Assembly: GCF_028372415.1 (NCBI RefSeq)
Contig: NC_092879.1
Location: 98,576,857 to 98,640,856 of the forward strand
Reading direction: 5' to 3'
Length of the DNA: 64,000 bases
DNA from: Notamacropus eugenii
Taxonomy: Eukaryota > Chordata > Mammalia > Diprotodontia > Macropodidae
In this document: in pieces, positions 33,781 to 44,717 of the stretch
Layout of the letters: each line of letters begins with the position of its first letter
How positions within the stretch are numbered: position 1 is the stretch's first letter
Notes under the pieces: model-generated
What the model saw: only the letters and a program-made list of their open reading frames with translations
Databases searched by the model: none
Told to the model about the DNA's origin: nothing
Made by a program: the position numbers and the translations under genes

Positions 33781-34119
33781 ACCTACTTACATAATAAAGG
33801 GTTAGCAAGGTCCCAAATAGCTTTGAAATTATTATCTGCTTACTAGAAATGTCCCCCCACTCTCCTAGAGGAGATCCAGGGCAGAGTCCATGGTACAGTG
33901 GGATTCCCCAGAGGTAATAGATTTCAGGGGAGCCAGGAACTTAAATGGGGAAAACCCCAATATCTTTATTTTTGAGCCTTTGGGTTGTCTTTGTAATCCT
34001 ACATATTGTTTTGTAGCTAGCTTTTGAGAAGGGATCTAGGGTCTTCTTCATCAGCCTCCTCAGGGGTGCAGGATCCAATGAAAGGTGAGGAAGCCTTCCT
34101 CTAGGTGATCAGGTCAGCC

Positions 34120-34700
34120 TAGTGCTTCTGTTTGTAAAAGGGATTGCCAACCACTCCAGAGTTCAGCACAACTGTCCTCATTGGAAAAACAAAGTAGATG
34201 CAGATTGTCTTTTCCGGATCAGAACATGTACTGAACATGATGGATGGCCCATCAGTCCAGATGTGCTGGACAATCCTAACAGATGGACCATGAGCTGGGC
34301 AGAGGAGAGACTGTCCTCAGGGAAACTTTTAAGGCCAGAATTCCTCAAGGGAATCATATGGCTGCTAATCATAACAGACCAGCGCCTCCAAATGGTCAGA
34401 ATTGCTGGCCACTCAGAGGACAATGAAGGGACACATGAGAGGTATAAATTAATGACAGTGTAAACCACATGGCTTGCCTGCAAGAAGTGACCTAGAAGAT
34501 AATCCAAGATATGCATGACCAGAAAAGGAAGTGGACTGGTCATGTAACAAGAGTGATGACATGGACAAGCAGGAAGAGCATGACAAGGTGCGGCTGGCTT
34601 AGGATCTGCACTCACAGGGATGCGACCTATGTCTTCTGCAGTAGCAGCAGCTTCCACTGAGAGCTAGCTGGCCAGTCACTGAACCCTTACGGAAGGATGC
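34120..34700 (+). mobile_element. RTE-clade LINE, ORF C-terminal remnant
   Basis: From about 34,508 the translation reads DMHDQKRKWTGHVTRVMTWT, which matches the conserved RTE/BovB C-terminal segment (family form: KRRWAGHVARM). The region upstream, including GGCAAATT-free but amphipathic short frames, probably belongs to the same element. Frames are broken and the 5' limit is uncertain. Confidence 0.6.
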
Positions 34701-34788
34701 TCAGACCACAGTCTAGAGACAAAGCAAAAGCTCCCACATTGACCCTATGCTGATGTCTTGGGTAGCCAGGGGCTGTTTCTGTATCCTA

Positions 34789-34802
34789 CCACCAGGTGGC
34801 AG
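34789..34802 (+). promoter_or_regulatory. CTCF-like site
   Basis: CCACCAGGTGGCAG fits the CTCF core pattern (CCASYAGRKGGCR). It is a single motif match, so binding is inferred. It points toward the convergent candidate at 35,428. Confidence 0.5.
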
Positions 34803-35317
34803 CAAAAAAGCATATACGGCAGTCATGAGTGTGTTTTCAGGCTCAGCAGCCTCATTGTACCCTGGGAGAGCTCAGGAATTGCTAAGTAGGAACACTGTGT
34901 TAAGGGCTGGAAGGGTCTGAGAACACTTCTGGTCCAGGGGCCTCATTTTCCAGAGGGCCAGAGAAGGAAAGGGTACAGGCACAGAGGGGGAGACCTAGAG
35001 AATGGGGGTCCTCCGGCTACAAGTCCAGCTCCCCCTACTTCTGGGCCCAGCATAAAGAGCAGTTCACCCCTTGGTGGTGAAGATGGCAGTGGCCTTAGAC
35101 AGTTGCCACCCAGTCTGTAACAGTTTCCAACTTGGGGGAGCTTTGAAGGGCCTGGTCCCCTCCACATCATGATCAGGTTAGAGGACACAGAGGCTAATGA
35201 CGGCCCATAGGAGTGGCCTAGCAAGGGAGTAGGTGAGATGAAATTGTAAAGTGTTAATACTTCACTGGAAGTCAAGAAGCATTTCTGAAAGTAATTTCTA
35301 TAGGTATGAGCTGGGCA

Positions 35318-35355
35318 GTGTGTGTGTGTGTGTGTGCGCGCGCGCGTGTGCGCAT
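35318..35355. repeat. (TG)n(CG)n alternating purine-pyrimidine tract
   Basis: GTGTGTGTGTGTGTGTGTGCGCGCGCGCGTGTGCGCA is alternating purine-pyrimidine throughout and has strong Z-DNA potential. The retained CG dinucleotides outside a CpG island are unusual. Confidence 0.95.
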
Positions 35356-35427
35356 ACCAGGAACTGGCTTACTGAGAGACACATGGAGCAATTCTGGCCT
35401 TCAAAGGGCCAAGGCTCTATCAGGTGG

Positions 35428-35442
35428 CACGCCATCTTGTGG
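35428..35442 (-). promoter_or_regulatory. CTCF-like site, opposite orientation
   Basis: On the minus strand the sequence is CCACAAGATGGCGTG, a good but not perfect CTCF core. Another weaker match, CCACTAGAGGTCAG, lies at 35,929-35,942 on the + strand. Confidence 0.4.
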
Positions 35443-35734
35443 AGGGAGGAGGGGAGGGAGGGAGAGAACATTTAGAACTCAAAATCTTACGGAAGTGAAT
35501 GTTGAAAACCACAAATAAAGAAAGAAGTAAATGATTTTTTCAAAGGCGTTAACAATCGTGGCCTGCAAAGGGCTGACCCACCTGGCCCGAGTGGCAGCTC
35601 TTCTTTCTGCTGGGTTGTAGCGGAAATAAAGGAAACCCTCCTGAGGTTGGAAAAGAAGCAAAGGCCAGGGCTCTGTTAACCCAAGGCAATCTCCATTTGG
35701 TCAACTATATAGTTTTTAATTTAATGTAAAACTT

Positions 35735-35880
35735 TACAGCTGGAAGCTACTTGGAGACCATCTAGTTCAGCTCCTTACTCGGGATCATAGGAAAGTTTAT
35801 CAGTGAGGAAACTGAGGTCATAGAACCAGGTCTCCTTTTTCAAAAGCTAATTGGGGTTGGGACCAGTATTCTCATAATCC
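35735..35880 (-). mobile_element. MIR-related SINE, antisense
   Basis: TTTACAGCTGGAAGCTACTTGG, 'gaccatctagttcagctcc' and CAGTGAGGAAACTGAGGTCATAG follow the antisense MIR-like order, with the last third decayed. Confidence 0.6.
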
Positions 35881-35999
35881 CACACAATCTGGCGAGCTCC
35901 AGCCATGTGGTGTAATGGCCAGAGGCTACCACTAGAGGTCAGGAGACCCTTTTAGTTGACATGCTAAAGGGTGTGTCTAGCTCCGAAAGCCTGTGGGGT

Positions 36000-36130
36000 G
36001 TGGAGGGGCGGGGCACTCATCACAGAAGGTTTAGTGACAGAGGGAGGAACTGAGCTGGGTCTTGAAGGACTGGGAAGGCTGACAGAGATTGCCAAGATGG
36101 AGGGATTCTAGGATGGGGAGCAAACACCCA
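36000..36130 (-). mobile_element. L2 fragment, antisense
   Basis: 'gaggaactgagctgggtcttgaaggactgggaaggc' is the complement of the L2 segment around CCTTCAAGGCCCAGCTCA. Only this part is recognisable. Confidence 0.5.
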
Positions 36131-36399
36131 GAAGGGCACTTCGAGTATGTGGTGCTTTCTCTGTCTCTTTGACTGTCTCGTGTCTGAGCAGTCTGAGAAC
36201 CCCCTCCTCATGGTTCTTTCCTGGGCTCCCTCCTCTTAATGCAGGTGACTCCCAAAACTGTGACTGCAGCCCCAGAGGTTTGCCCAGGCTCTGGGCATGC
36301 ACTTCTGGCTACTACTCACACAATGTCTCCCATTGGCTCACCCACCTGTAACCTGAACTCCCATCATTCAGAACCAAATTCATTGTCTCTGCCTCCTGA

Positions 36400-36635
36400 A
36401 AAAGCAGTTGGCTGGTGGCTGGGCCAGGAAGACCCATCTTCCTGAGTTCAAATCTGGCTTCAGTCACTTACTAGCTATGTGACCCCAGGCAAGTCACTTC
36501 ACCCTGTTTGTCTCAGTTTCCTCATCTGTAAAAGGAAAGAAAGAAATGGCAAACCACTCCAGTATTTTTGCCAAGAAAGCCCCAAATGGGGTCACGAAGT
36601 GTCAGACACCCCTGAAAATAAGAACTTCCTGAAAA
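36400..36635 (+). mobile_element. MAR1 CORE-SINE
   Basis: The head is disrupted. CTGAGTTCAAATCTGGCTTC, TATGTGACCCCAGGCAAGTCACTTC, GTTTCCTCATCTGTAAAAGG and the tail 'gccaagaaagccccaaatggggtcacgaagtgtcagacacc' are all present in sense order. Confidence 0.88.
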
Positions 36636-36709
36636 GTGACCTGGCTCCATTTTTTAAAAACCATATCTCTTAATGATTAACAATTATTGTTCGGATTAGT
36701 TCTCTCTAG

Positions 36710-36950
36710 CTACCTACAGGCTTGGCCTGGCTTCAGGAAGACCCCCTAAGTTCAAATGTAACACTTTACTAAGCTGTGTAACCCTGAACAAGTCACCTCT
36801 TTGCTGTCTGTATTTGTTTCCTCAGCTGTAAGATGGGGATCATCATAGCACTTACCTTCCAGGGTTTTGAGGATCAAAGAAGATGTTATTTGTAAAAGGC
36901 CTAGCCCAATGTCTGGAACATGGTAGGTTCTTAATTAATGCTGACCCCAC
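36710..36950 (+). mobile_element. MIR-type CORE-SINE
   Basis: GGCTTCAGGAAGACCCCC, 'taagctgtgtaaccctgaacaagtcacc', CTCAGCTGTAAGATGGGGATC, 'ccagggttttgaggatcaaagaagatg' and an L2-type tail GTAGGTTCTTAATTAATGCTG are in order. Confidence 0.8.
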
Positions 36951-37024
36951 CCCCTTCCTTCCTGGTGCACACATCCTTCAGGTATCTACTCCATCTTCCT
37001 CCCCCACCATGTATCAGGCCTGCC

Positions 37025-37140
37025 CTGTACACATGAAGCAAATAACTTACCCACCAGCACACAACTAGTCAGTGTTTATGGCAGGATTCGCACCCAGATG
37101 TTCCTGACCCCGAGCTCAGCATTCGCCTCACTGCCTCTCT
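37025..37140 (-). mobile_element. MIR-related SINE, antisense, partial
   Basis: 'gcaaataacttacccaccagcacacaactagtcagtg', GCAGGATTCGCACCCAGATG and 'cgctcactgcctc'-like sequence (ATTCGCCTCACTGCCTC) are consistent with the complement of a MIR head. Confidence 0.55.
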
Positions 37141-37329
37141 AAGGTCCACAGTCACTGAAACTGAAATCCTACTGCAGAAAGGAATGACAGGAGTGTCATC
37201 ATCCAGTCCAAAGTTGAGGCCCCCCCCCCAGCCTGAGGGCGTCACCATCCATCCTTCAGGGTCACCCTGGTCAGTAACCTAACACTTCCACCACACAGTC
37301 ATCCTCCTCCCCCATACCCAATGAGTGCT

Positions 37330-37925
37330 CAAGTCCTGGTGATTTCCCTCCAATACTTCTCCCTTCTCACATTTGTCTTCTCAGGGCTACAATCACTCTG
37401 GAGATTGCTTCCTAGTTGCTTTTCTCACCTCCAGTCTCCCCTCTCCAATCCACTTTTGGCAGTTGCCAAAAGATTCTGCCCATTTCACTCCTTTGCTCAA
37501 AGATTTGCAATGGCTCCGTATTGTCCAAAATCCTTGGCCTAGCCTTTCAAGCCCTCTACTCCCTGGCTCCCACCTGCCCTTCTAGCCTTCTTTCATCATC
37601 ACAAACCAACTGCATTACTAGGTGTTCCCAACCACTGCTCCAGCATGGCATGTACTCAACCCTCCTCCACCTGGGAGTAGTCTGAATGGTCTTCTCTGAA
37701 GCCTCCACCTTGTGGCACCCCTAGATCACAGGCTCTTCTTCTTCCACTTATCCTCTAGCATTTCTGCTCTTGCCTCCCTCACCTGATCACGTTTGTCTGC
37801 CCCTCTGTCATTTCCCTTTGGCAGGCTACAAGCTCCTTGAGTGCAGGAATTGTTTTCGGGCATCCTCAGGATCTAACATAGTACCCTCACAAATAGCAGG
37901 CCAGGTTAATAAATGGGTTTTGGAT
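37330..37925 (+). mobile_element. L2-family LINE 3' region
   Basis: 'aaagatttgcaatggctccgtattgtccaaaatcc', CTTTCAAGCCCTCTACTCCCTGGCTCCCACC, GGCTACAAGCTCCTTGAGTGC and AGGTTAATAAATGGGTTTT follow L2 order with an old tail. 37,926-38,850 shows no confident feature. Confidence 0.65.
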
Positions 37926-38854
37926 TTAAATAGAACCCAGAAAGAAAATAGAAATTTTCCATGAGAATATATGGTCAAAATTATGCTATACCCAGCTCTG
38001 GAATTTTAAAGACTGGGTTTACAAATAATCTAGACCACATTAAATCTGTTCTTTCCACACAGACTCACCTATCATTTCTCAAGCAGTCTCTGAACCTGTG
38101 TGACTTGTCATAACTAGGGCAGGGCAGCTGGGACTCTGCCCTAGAATGCCCAAATTTAGAGGGCACTGAAGGCACCATCCCAGCATATGCTTCCTCACCA
38201 ACAGTGGCTGCACGCCAGTTGAATTTCATGTCCCAGGTACAGAAACTACAAGTTAAAACTCTGCATGACTGTATCCTTCATCAAGATAGGCTGCCTATAT
38301 GGAATACAAAGTTGTCCAGACAACCTAGGATAATTTAAAGTGATCACAGTAAATCATGCTTTACCTGGGCAGGCTTATGTTTTCTAAGTGCAGAAAGACT
38401 TAGGAAATTGCCACCTTCCAAACCTTGCCTACTTCCAAGATCAAGGGAAGATACTACTGGACTTCCCTAGCCTTTTAGGCTCATGGAATCAGACCATGGA
38501 GGGGTGTGACTAGCAAAACACCAAAAAAGAAAGCTACTACAAACAGGGTCCCCCCTTCTTACCTAGCCTTTGAACTTGCTTATACCTCAAACTCTGGCTT
38601 CACTGGATCATATTGGTTTTTTCAGTCCATAACTTGGAATATGCTCTTTTTACCTAGGTCTACCTTGACAAGAGCCTTCAATCACCAGCATGGCTTGGCA
38701 CCCTCTCCCTGGAAGCAGAACTGTCTTCTGCCCTAAACCCTTCCCAAGGGCCCACTGGTTTCTTCCACCAGCAACTGGTAAATCATGTTTCTCTCCTCCA
38801 TCCACCACTTGAGAGAGCTGCATCATTCCTTTTTCTCCAAGTTTTTCAACTATA

Positions 38855-38886
38855 CATACACACACACACATACACACACATATATG
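38855..38886. repeat. (CA)n short microsatellite
   Basis: ACACACACACACATACACACACATATA is a short imperfect CA repeat. Confidence 0.92.
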
Positions 38887-38996
38887 ACTTTAGATCAAAG
38901 AGCTGCTTAAAGGGCATCATACAGTGTGCCACAGAGTGAAGGTCTAAAACAATTTTTCAGGGTGCAGCCATCTACATTTCTGGAAAGTTCCATTCT

Positions 38997-39008
38997 CCCC
39001 CCCCCCCC
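38997..39008. repeat. poly(C) run of 12
   Basis: A run of 12 C sits between CATTCT and AGGTG. Confidence 0.95.
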
Positions 39009-39304
39009 AGGTGTTTTACTTGTGGCTTTATCCTCAAAAATACATTGCATTTTTCTCTCTGGATTTTCTATTGTCCTATACAGCATTGGCCATCAAGTAC
39101 CTGAGATTCAATCAATTCTATCTTGAGATCTGACCAGGCAAATCTCCCTTCTCAAATTCTCTTTTTTCAGTCCCTGCCGATATTCTTTCCCTTCTCATCC
39201 ATTTGAATTTTCTTGTGACATTAGTGGATTCTGTGAAAAAATCTAGCAGCATCAAATTAAATCTTGAAAATCATTTGGAAAGTATTGGCAATCGTGTAGA
39301 CAGT

Positions 39305-39480
39305 CTCCTTCCATCTACTCAGTACGTAGAAGTTCCTTGAGGGGTAGGGACGGTAGGGACTGTGTTGTTCTCATTGTTTCCCCAGTGGAGGGCACAGAAC
39401 CTGGCCCACATTAGGCCCATTCAATTAAATTCATTTCATTTCTTAAGTGCCTGCTATTAGGTATCTGAGAAGTTCTCACC
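39305..39480 (+). mobile_element. old L2 tail
   Basis: GAAGTTCCTTGAGGGGTAGGG, 'tttccccagtggagggcacagaacctggcccacattagg' and CCATTCAATTAAATTC form a diverged tail. Directly after it, TTTCTTAAGTGCCTGCTATTAGG looks like an antisense tail. Confidence 0.5.
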
Positions 39481-39999
39481 TGGCAAATTGAATGGATTTA
39501 TTCCTTCAGAATTGAAGGCTGACCCAAGCTGTCCATAACAATGTCTTGGGGGCCCAACATCTGACGACTTTTGTGGTCATTGTAGCTGCCATTTCTCTAT
39601 CACTTCCTCTGACATATAGTGGCATATAGAAATGGAGATGATTCTGTACATTTCGCTTCTATTTTTTCACATACATAAAGCATCTAGTACTTCAGTGACT
39701 ATTATTGTTCCCGTGCCAGGTTCTCTAGCAATAAAGCCCTATCGTCTGCTACAGAAAGCGCTATTTTCATTTCTTTGTGATCATTTCACAGTTTTCATGT
39801 CTCATCAAATAAAAGCACAGAGATGACTTGGAGGTACTGGAGAGTACTGGGTTTGGAGTGGGAAAGACCTTGACTCCATCCGCTACTCTGGAGAGTCACC
39901 ATCTCGCCGATCCTCAAGCAGCTCCTCAGACTTACCAAATATGTCATAAAAGAGTTAAGATCTGCGGTAGGGGAGGGCATTCTTACACTAACAGGTAGA

Positions 40000-41060
40000 G
40001 GTGGACAGTCTTGAGTGAGGAGCAACAAGTAGGTCAGTTTACCTGGATTACAGGGTACCCAGAGGAGGGTAATACAGGAGAAGACTGGAGAGGGCAGAAA
40101 GGTTTTATGCCAAACACGGTGTTCCATCCTACAAGGAACAGAGAGCCACCAGATTTTATTGAGCAAAGGAGTGACCATGGTTAGGCCTGCACTGTAGGAA
40201 ACCTCACTCTGGCAGCCATGTGGAGTATGACTTAGAGAAGGAAGAGACTAGAGGCAGGAAACTACCTCCCGGAGAGGTGTTGATGGCATGAATCAGGATG
40301 GGGAGCAAAGAGGAAGGGAGATTGTGGAGACAGAAATGACGAAACTCAGCAAGTGATTGGCTATGTGGTGAGTGTGCTCACAAAAGAGTGGAGGATAACT
40401 CTGCTATGGCAGACACAGGGAACTGGAAGGAGGGTGGTGCCTCCTACAGAAACAAGGAAGTTTGGAAGATGGGCTAGTTTGGGGCGGAGGGGGAGGAAGA
40501 TAATAAGTTCTGTTTTGGACACATGAAGTTTGAGATTTGAAATGGCATAGGGGATTAGTGATGTGGAACTGAAGCTCAACAGAGCTCAAGAGAGAGATTG
40601 CAATTGGATAGATAGATCTGGGATCTCTATAGATACATATACATAGTTAGTGGGTTTGACATAAAGCCCAAGAAAAGAAAGAAACCATCCAGACCCATAG
40701 GGAGAAAACCAGGAGACAGCCATGTCATGAAAACCTAGAGAGGAGAGAGTGATCAACAGTGTCCAAGGCTGCTGAGAGGTCAAGAAGGATGAAGACTGAG
40801 AAAAGCCCATTCAATTTGGCAATGAAGATATCCTTGGTAACTTTGAAGAGAGCAGTTTTGGTGGAACAATGAGGTTGGAAGTCAGACCGCAGAGTTAAGA
40901 AGAGAGAGACGAAAAGAAGTGGAGACATCACTTGTGGATGGTTTTAGCAGAAAGGGGGAGGAGAGATAGGGGATAGCAGGTAGTAGGCATGGCCAGCTCA
41001 AGTGAGGGGTTTTTTTTTCAAGATATGGGAGATGTGACCATATTTGTAGGCTGGGACTTG
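40000..41060 (-). mobile_element. L2 LINE with reverse transcriptase remnant, antisense
   Basis: Minus-strand translation gives the L2 reverse transcriptase hallmarks in order. HCSTKTALFKVTKD and then FILLDLSAALDTVDHSLL (motif A, catalytic Asp present) lie at 40,860-40,740. LGFHDMAVSWFSPY follows, and KTELIIFLPL with a VSVGGTTLLPV segment lies at 40,530-40,420. These blocks are spread over more than one frame. The family ORF2 is roughly three to four times longer than the part seen here. It is a fossil. Confidence 0.85.
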
Positions 41061-41094
41061 GCAAGGGGTGAGCTGGGGTAACTATCACTAGGAG

Positions 41095-41240
41095 AGCATT
41101 GCATAGATTTAGAACTGCAAGAGCCCTCCGAGGCCATCGATCCAACCTTTGGCTGTCCCTTCTATCCCAGTGAGGAAGAGGAGTAGGTGACACGGAACAT
41201 TGAAAGTTTGCCCCTGACGCCTGCTAGCTGGAGCACCCCG
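41095..41240 (-). mobile_element. MIR-related SINE, antisense, weak
   Basis: ATTTAGAACTGCAAGAGCCC, then 'tccgaggccatcgatccaacc' resembles the start of the antisense MIR-like repeat. The rest is decayed. 41,241-42,025 shows no other feature that I can name. Confidence 0.45.
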
Positions 41241-42029
41241 TTGATTTGGGCCTTTATTTACCACATCCACATTGTTATCCTTGCTATAACTTGAACCCAT
41301 TTTTAGAACACGCTGATTTTGCTTTGCACTCAGACCTTCTTTAATGAGTTGGTTTTAACTTCCACACTGATAAACACCATTTCCTCAGGCCATCATTGTT
41401 TGCCATTCATTTTATCCCACTGAGGTCTGCCCATTCCTGCTTTTGGACATCCATCTTTGTGATGACCCGCAAGTGATCCATGTTTCCATGTGTACTTGAA
41501 AAAATGCACCCAATGCAAACTGGTCTCTGTCCTAGCAGGAAAGGTCAAGGGGCTGGAGGAACATGGCCAGCTTCCCAGCTTATCAGGCTGAATTGAGTGT
41601 TCCTTGCAATATGAAAAAAAAGACATAGAAGGACATAAGGAGTCAGATGGGCATGCTGACCTGCACCAGGATCCTGGAGGCTGGAACAATGTGACACGCA
41701 GGGGAAAGAGGAGAACAAGGAAGCTGGAGCAGCAAATAGAGGAAAGCTGCAAAAGACACTTTAACCCTTGGCACCATGATCAGGAAGGAATTGTCCTTTC
41801 TTCTTGGGAATGCTTCCTCCCAAGATCTTCCCCAGTCTGAACTTGTCCGGCCCATTGGAAGGGGCTTACCCTGGGCTGTCCTTCTCCAGCGTTCTCTGAT
41901 AATGAGCTTCCTTCTCCTGTGTGGCCATATCTGTTGTCGGACTGTTCTGTGATACTTTCCTCAGCTGCCCTCTCCAATTAGATCTGCCTCAGTCTTTTAG
42001 CTGTTTCTGCTTCTGGATGTCAGGCCCTC

Positions 42030-42150
42030 CTCGCTAGGACAATGTCAGCTTCTAGGGGACAGAGACTGCCTTATGTTTATTTACGTCCAGCATCTAGTAC
42101 TGGTCCTGGCACAGAGGAGGCACTTAAGAAATGCTTGGTGTCTGAGTTGT
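42030..42150 (+). mobile_element. L2 tail
   Basis: 'gtcagcttctaggggacagagactgcctta', CAGCATCTAGTACTGGTCCTGGC and GAGGCACTTAAGAAATGCTTGG form a diverged sense tail. It lies directly upstream of a MAR1 insertion. Confidence 0.65.
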
Positions 42151-42165
42151 CTATTGGCAAAGAGG

Positions 42166-42429
42166 GGCAGCTAGGTGGCACAGTGGATAGAGCAGATAGA
42201 GCACTGAGCCTGGGCCTGAAGACTCATCTTCCTGAGTACAAATCTGGCCTCAGACACTTGCTAGCTGTGTGACCCTGGGCAAATCATTTCACCTTGTTTG
42301 CCTCAGTTTCCTTATCTGTAAAATGAGCTGGAGAAGGAAATGGTAAACCACTCCAGTATACCTGCCAAGAAAACCCCAAAAGGGATCACCAAGCATCAGA
42401 TACGACTGAAAAATGACTGAACAGTAACA
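42166..42429 (+). mobile_element. MAR1 CORE-SINE with intact target-site duplication
   Basis: This is the best preserved SINE in the window. It has the head GGCAGCTAGGTGGCACAGTG, the B-box-like GAGTACAAATCTGGCC, the core CTAGCTGTGTGACCCTGGGC, the TTTCCTTATCTGTAAAATGAG segment and the RTE-like tail ending GACTGAACAGTAAC. It is flanked by a perfect 13-base duplication, ATTGGCAAAGAGG, at 42,153-42,165 and 42,430-42,442. The head carries a short internal duplication of AGATAGAGCA. Confidence 0.97.
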
Positions 42430-42711
42430 ATTGGCAAAGAGGAGGGGACTCCTCTTGGAGGAGGAGGAGGAGGAAGCAGTGGCAGGTGCTTGTCCTCCCA
42501 GAAATGAGGGTGCCAGGACACAGCTGGTATGGTGACATCTATTTATTGACCTGACAACAACAGAAAGATCCACTGTTTTCCTGAGGCCCGTGTCAGGGCC
42601 ATGAGAGAAAACCTTCCCAGACCTGTCAAACCAGATGATACTACCCACTTCTGGTGATTCCCAAGGGCAACAAGGACACAGCCAGAACAAATCTCAAAAG
42701 TGTTGCCGAAG

Positions 42712-43487
42712 TGGAGTTGTGAACTGATCCAACCATTCTGGAGAACAATTTGGAGCTCTCTCCAAAGGGCAATCCAACTGTCCATACCCTTTGATTCAGC
42801 AATACCACTACCAGGTCTATATCCCAAAGAGAGCATCAAAAAGAAGGAAATGACCCATATGTATACAAATATTTCTAGCAGTTTTTTTTGTGGTGGCCAA
42901 GAATTGGAAATCGAGAGGATGCCCATCCACTGGGGAATGACTGAACGAGTTGTGGTAGATGAATGTAACAGAACACAATTGTGCTATAAGAAATGGTGAG
43001 CAGGTGGACTTCAGAAAAACCTGGAAAGGCATGAATGGATGCAAAGTTAAGTCAGCAGAACCAGAAGAACATGGCACACAATGACAGCGAGGCTGTGTGA
43101 TGATCAACACAAATGACTTAGCTCTTCTCAGCAGTACAATGATCCCAGACAACTCGGAAGGACTCGTGATAGAATATGCTCTCTGCATCCAGAGAAAGAA
43201 CTGCTGAGCTGGAATGCAGATCAGAGCACGCTATTTTCACTTTCTTTACCTTTTTCAGGTTTTTCTCTTTTTGTTTTGTTTCTTCTTTCACAACATGAGT
43301 GATATGGAAGTATGTTTTACACGATTGCCCATGTACAGCCTATTTAAAATCCTTATCTTTTCAGGAAGGGTAGAGGGAAGGGAAGGAGGGAAAAAATTTG
43401 AAACTAAAAAATTTTTTAAATGAATGTTAAAAAATTGTCTTTACATATAATTGGAAAAAACAAAATACTATTTTTAAAAAAGGGGAA
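42712..43487 (+). mobile_element. L1 3' end, 5' truncated, with target-site duplication
   Basis: It contains the marsupial L1 3' landmarks in sense: CCAACCATTCTGGAGAACAATTTGG, 'ctatatcccaaagagagcatcaaaaag', CCCATCCACTGGGGAATGAC, 'tgagcaggtggacttcagaaaaacctggaaaggc' and an A/T-rich end. The flanks carry a 16-base duplication with one mismatch (AAAAGTGTTGCCGAAG at 42,696-42,711 and AAAAGTGTTGCCAAAG at 43,488-43,503). It is among the youngest insertions here. Confidence 0.92.
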
Positions 43488-43609
43488 AAAAGTGTTGCCA
43501 AAGCTTATGAGGCCTTGGACAAGAACATGAAGCCCTCATGAAGCCCACAGATGGGCTTTTCATCATTGATACCCATTCAAGGCAAGGATTTCAGAAATAT
43601 GAAATTTCC

Positions 43610-43785
43610 TCCAAAGGGAGGAGCAATGCATGTGGAGTCCAATGAATTGGGTGCAGATCCTAGTCCAACTACTTGCTGTGCCCTTGGGCAAGTTATCATC
43701 CCTCTCTGGGCCTCAGTTTCTTCATTTCCAAAATGAAGACTAGCCCCTTATGCCAGTGAAATCACAGGTCTGTACCAAAAAACTT
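43610..43785 (+). mobile_element. marsupial MIR-like CORE-SINE
   Basis: 'tgggtgcagatcctagtccaactacttgctgtgcccttgggcaag', CAGTTTCTTCATTTCCAAAATG and the variant end TATGCCAGTGAAATCACAGGTC match the 3' part seen at 7,330-7,360. Confidence 0.75.
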
Positions 43786-43789
43786 CAAA

Positions 43790-44400
43790 TACTCATGTGA
43801 GAAAGTCAGGAACCAAATGGGGGAAGCATGATAAAGGGAATTTGAACAAAGATCATTGGAGGCAGAAATAGAAGTGATATTGTCATGAGAGTATACCATA
43901 GACCACCTGGTCAGAAAGATGAAATAGATCCTAAACCTGGCATGATATAGTGATGATGGGGGATATCAATCATCAGGACATTTGCTGGAGTGCTGTCTCT
44001 TTCTCTCTCCCTCTCTCCCTCTCTGTCTCTCTCTGTCTCTATTTCTCCCTCTCTCTCAAAATCAGAGCAATTGACAATTTCTTGAGTTGCCTTAATGACA
44101 GGTTCATTCTTTAAAGTGTGGAAGAATGAATGGGAGGACTGACTATTCTGGATCTAATTACATCAACAAGAGAGAACTGAGTCCTTGGGGCAGGCTTCAT
44201 GGCAGCCTTGGAAGGAAGCACCTATAGTGTAGAACTTGTAATAAGGCAGCTCTTAACTGTACATAGTCTGACAAGTAAGCTAGATTACAGGAACAGATTT
44301 CAAAGGCTTCCAAGAAAGGAGAAGTGGAATCCCATGGCCTAAAATTCACCAGGGGAAGTCAGCCTAGGAGGAATGGGAAGTTCTCAGGAAGGAAACTCTG
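43790..44400 (+). mobile_element. CR1/L3-clade LINE, endonuclease remnant
   Basis: Near 43,900 the translation includes HRPPGQKDEID, and near 43,950 VMMGDINHQDICW. These match the YRPP and GDFN endonuclease blocks of CR1-clade ORF2. After an internal CT-rich expansion, 'atctaattacatcaacaagagag' and the following bases fit the next part (family form: LDLVLTNR). Several breaks interrupt the frame. Confidence 0.7.
43994..44060. repeat. (CT)n-rich tract inside the CR1 remnant
   Basis: The tract mixes TCTCTCTCCC and TCTCTGTCTC units over about 65 bases. It lies between two conserved endonuclease blocks, so it arose after insertion. Confidence 0.93.
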
Positions 44401-44662
44401 AAGAACAAAGGGAAACAATTCCAACCCACAGCTAAAGGGAGTAGGGCGGCCAGCTAGAGACCCAGGTTACTTACTTTGCCTGCTGGCTAGCGGTGGGAGC
44501 GCTTCCTGTCTTACCCTGGAATCCCCTTTCCAGGCCCCGTAAAATAGAGGTAGTGCAGGCCCACCCCCCAAGGGACACATCCCCATATGTGTCTCTGCTT
44601 TTAATCATCAGTACCCTGGGAAGGCACACTACCATTTGAGCTGGCTTCTGTTTCCCAGACAG

Positions 44663-44680
44663 TAGGACCCTTGGGTCCTA
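44663..44680. other. perfect hairpin
   Basis: TAGGACCC-T-TGGGTCCTA forms an 8 to 9 base-pair stem with almost no loop. It lies 38 bases upstream of the TEAD-like inverted pair. Confidence 0.85.
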
Positions 44681-44717
44681 CACTAGCTGAGGGAGCCGTT
44701 GGGAGAGGCTCCCGGCA

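Noticed and set aside
40361-41193. minus-strand open frames as a host gene
   Set aside because: They carry L2 reverse transcriptase motifs spread over several frames, so they are an L2 fossil.
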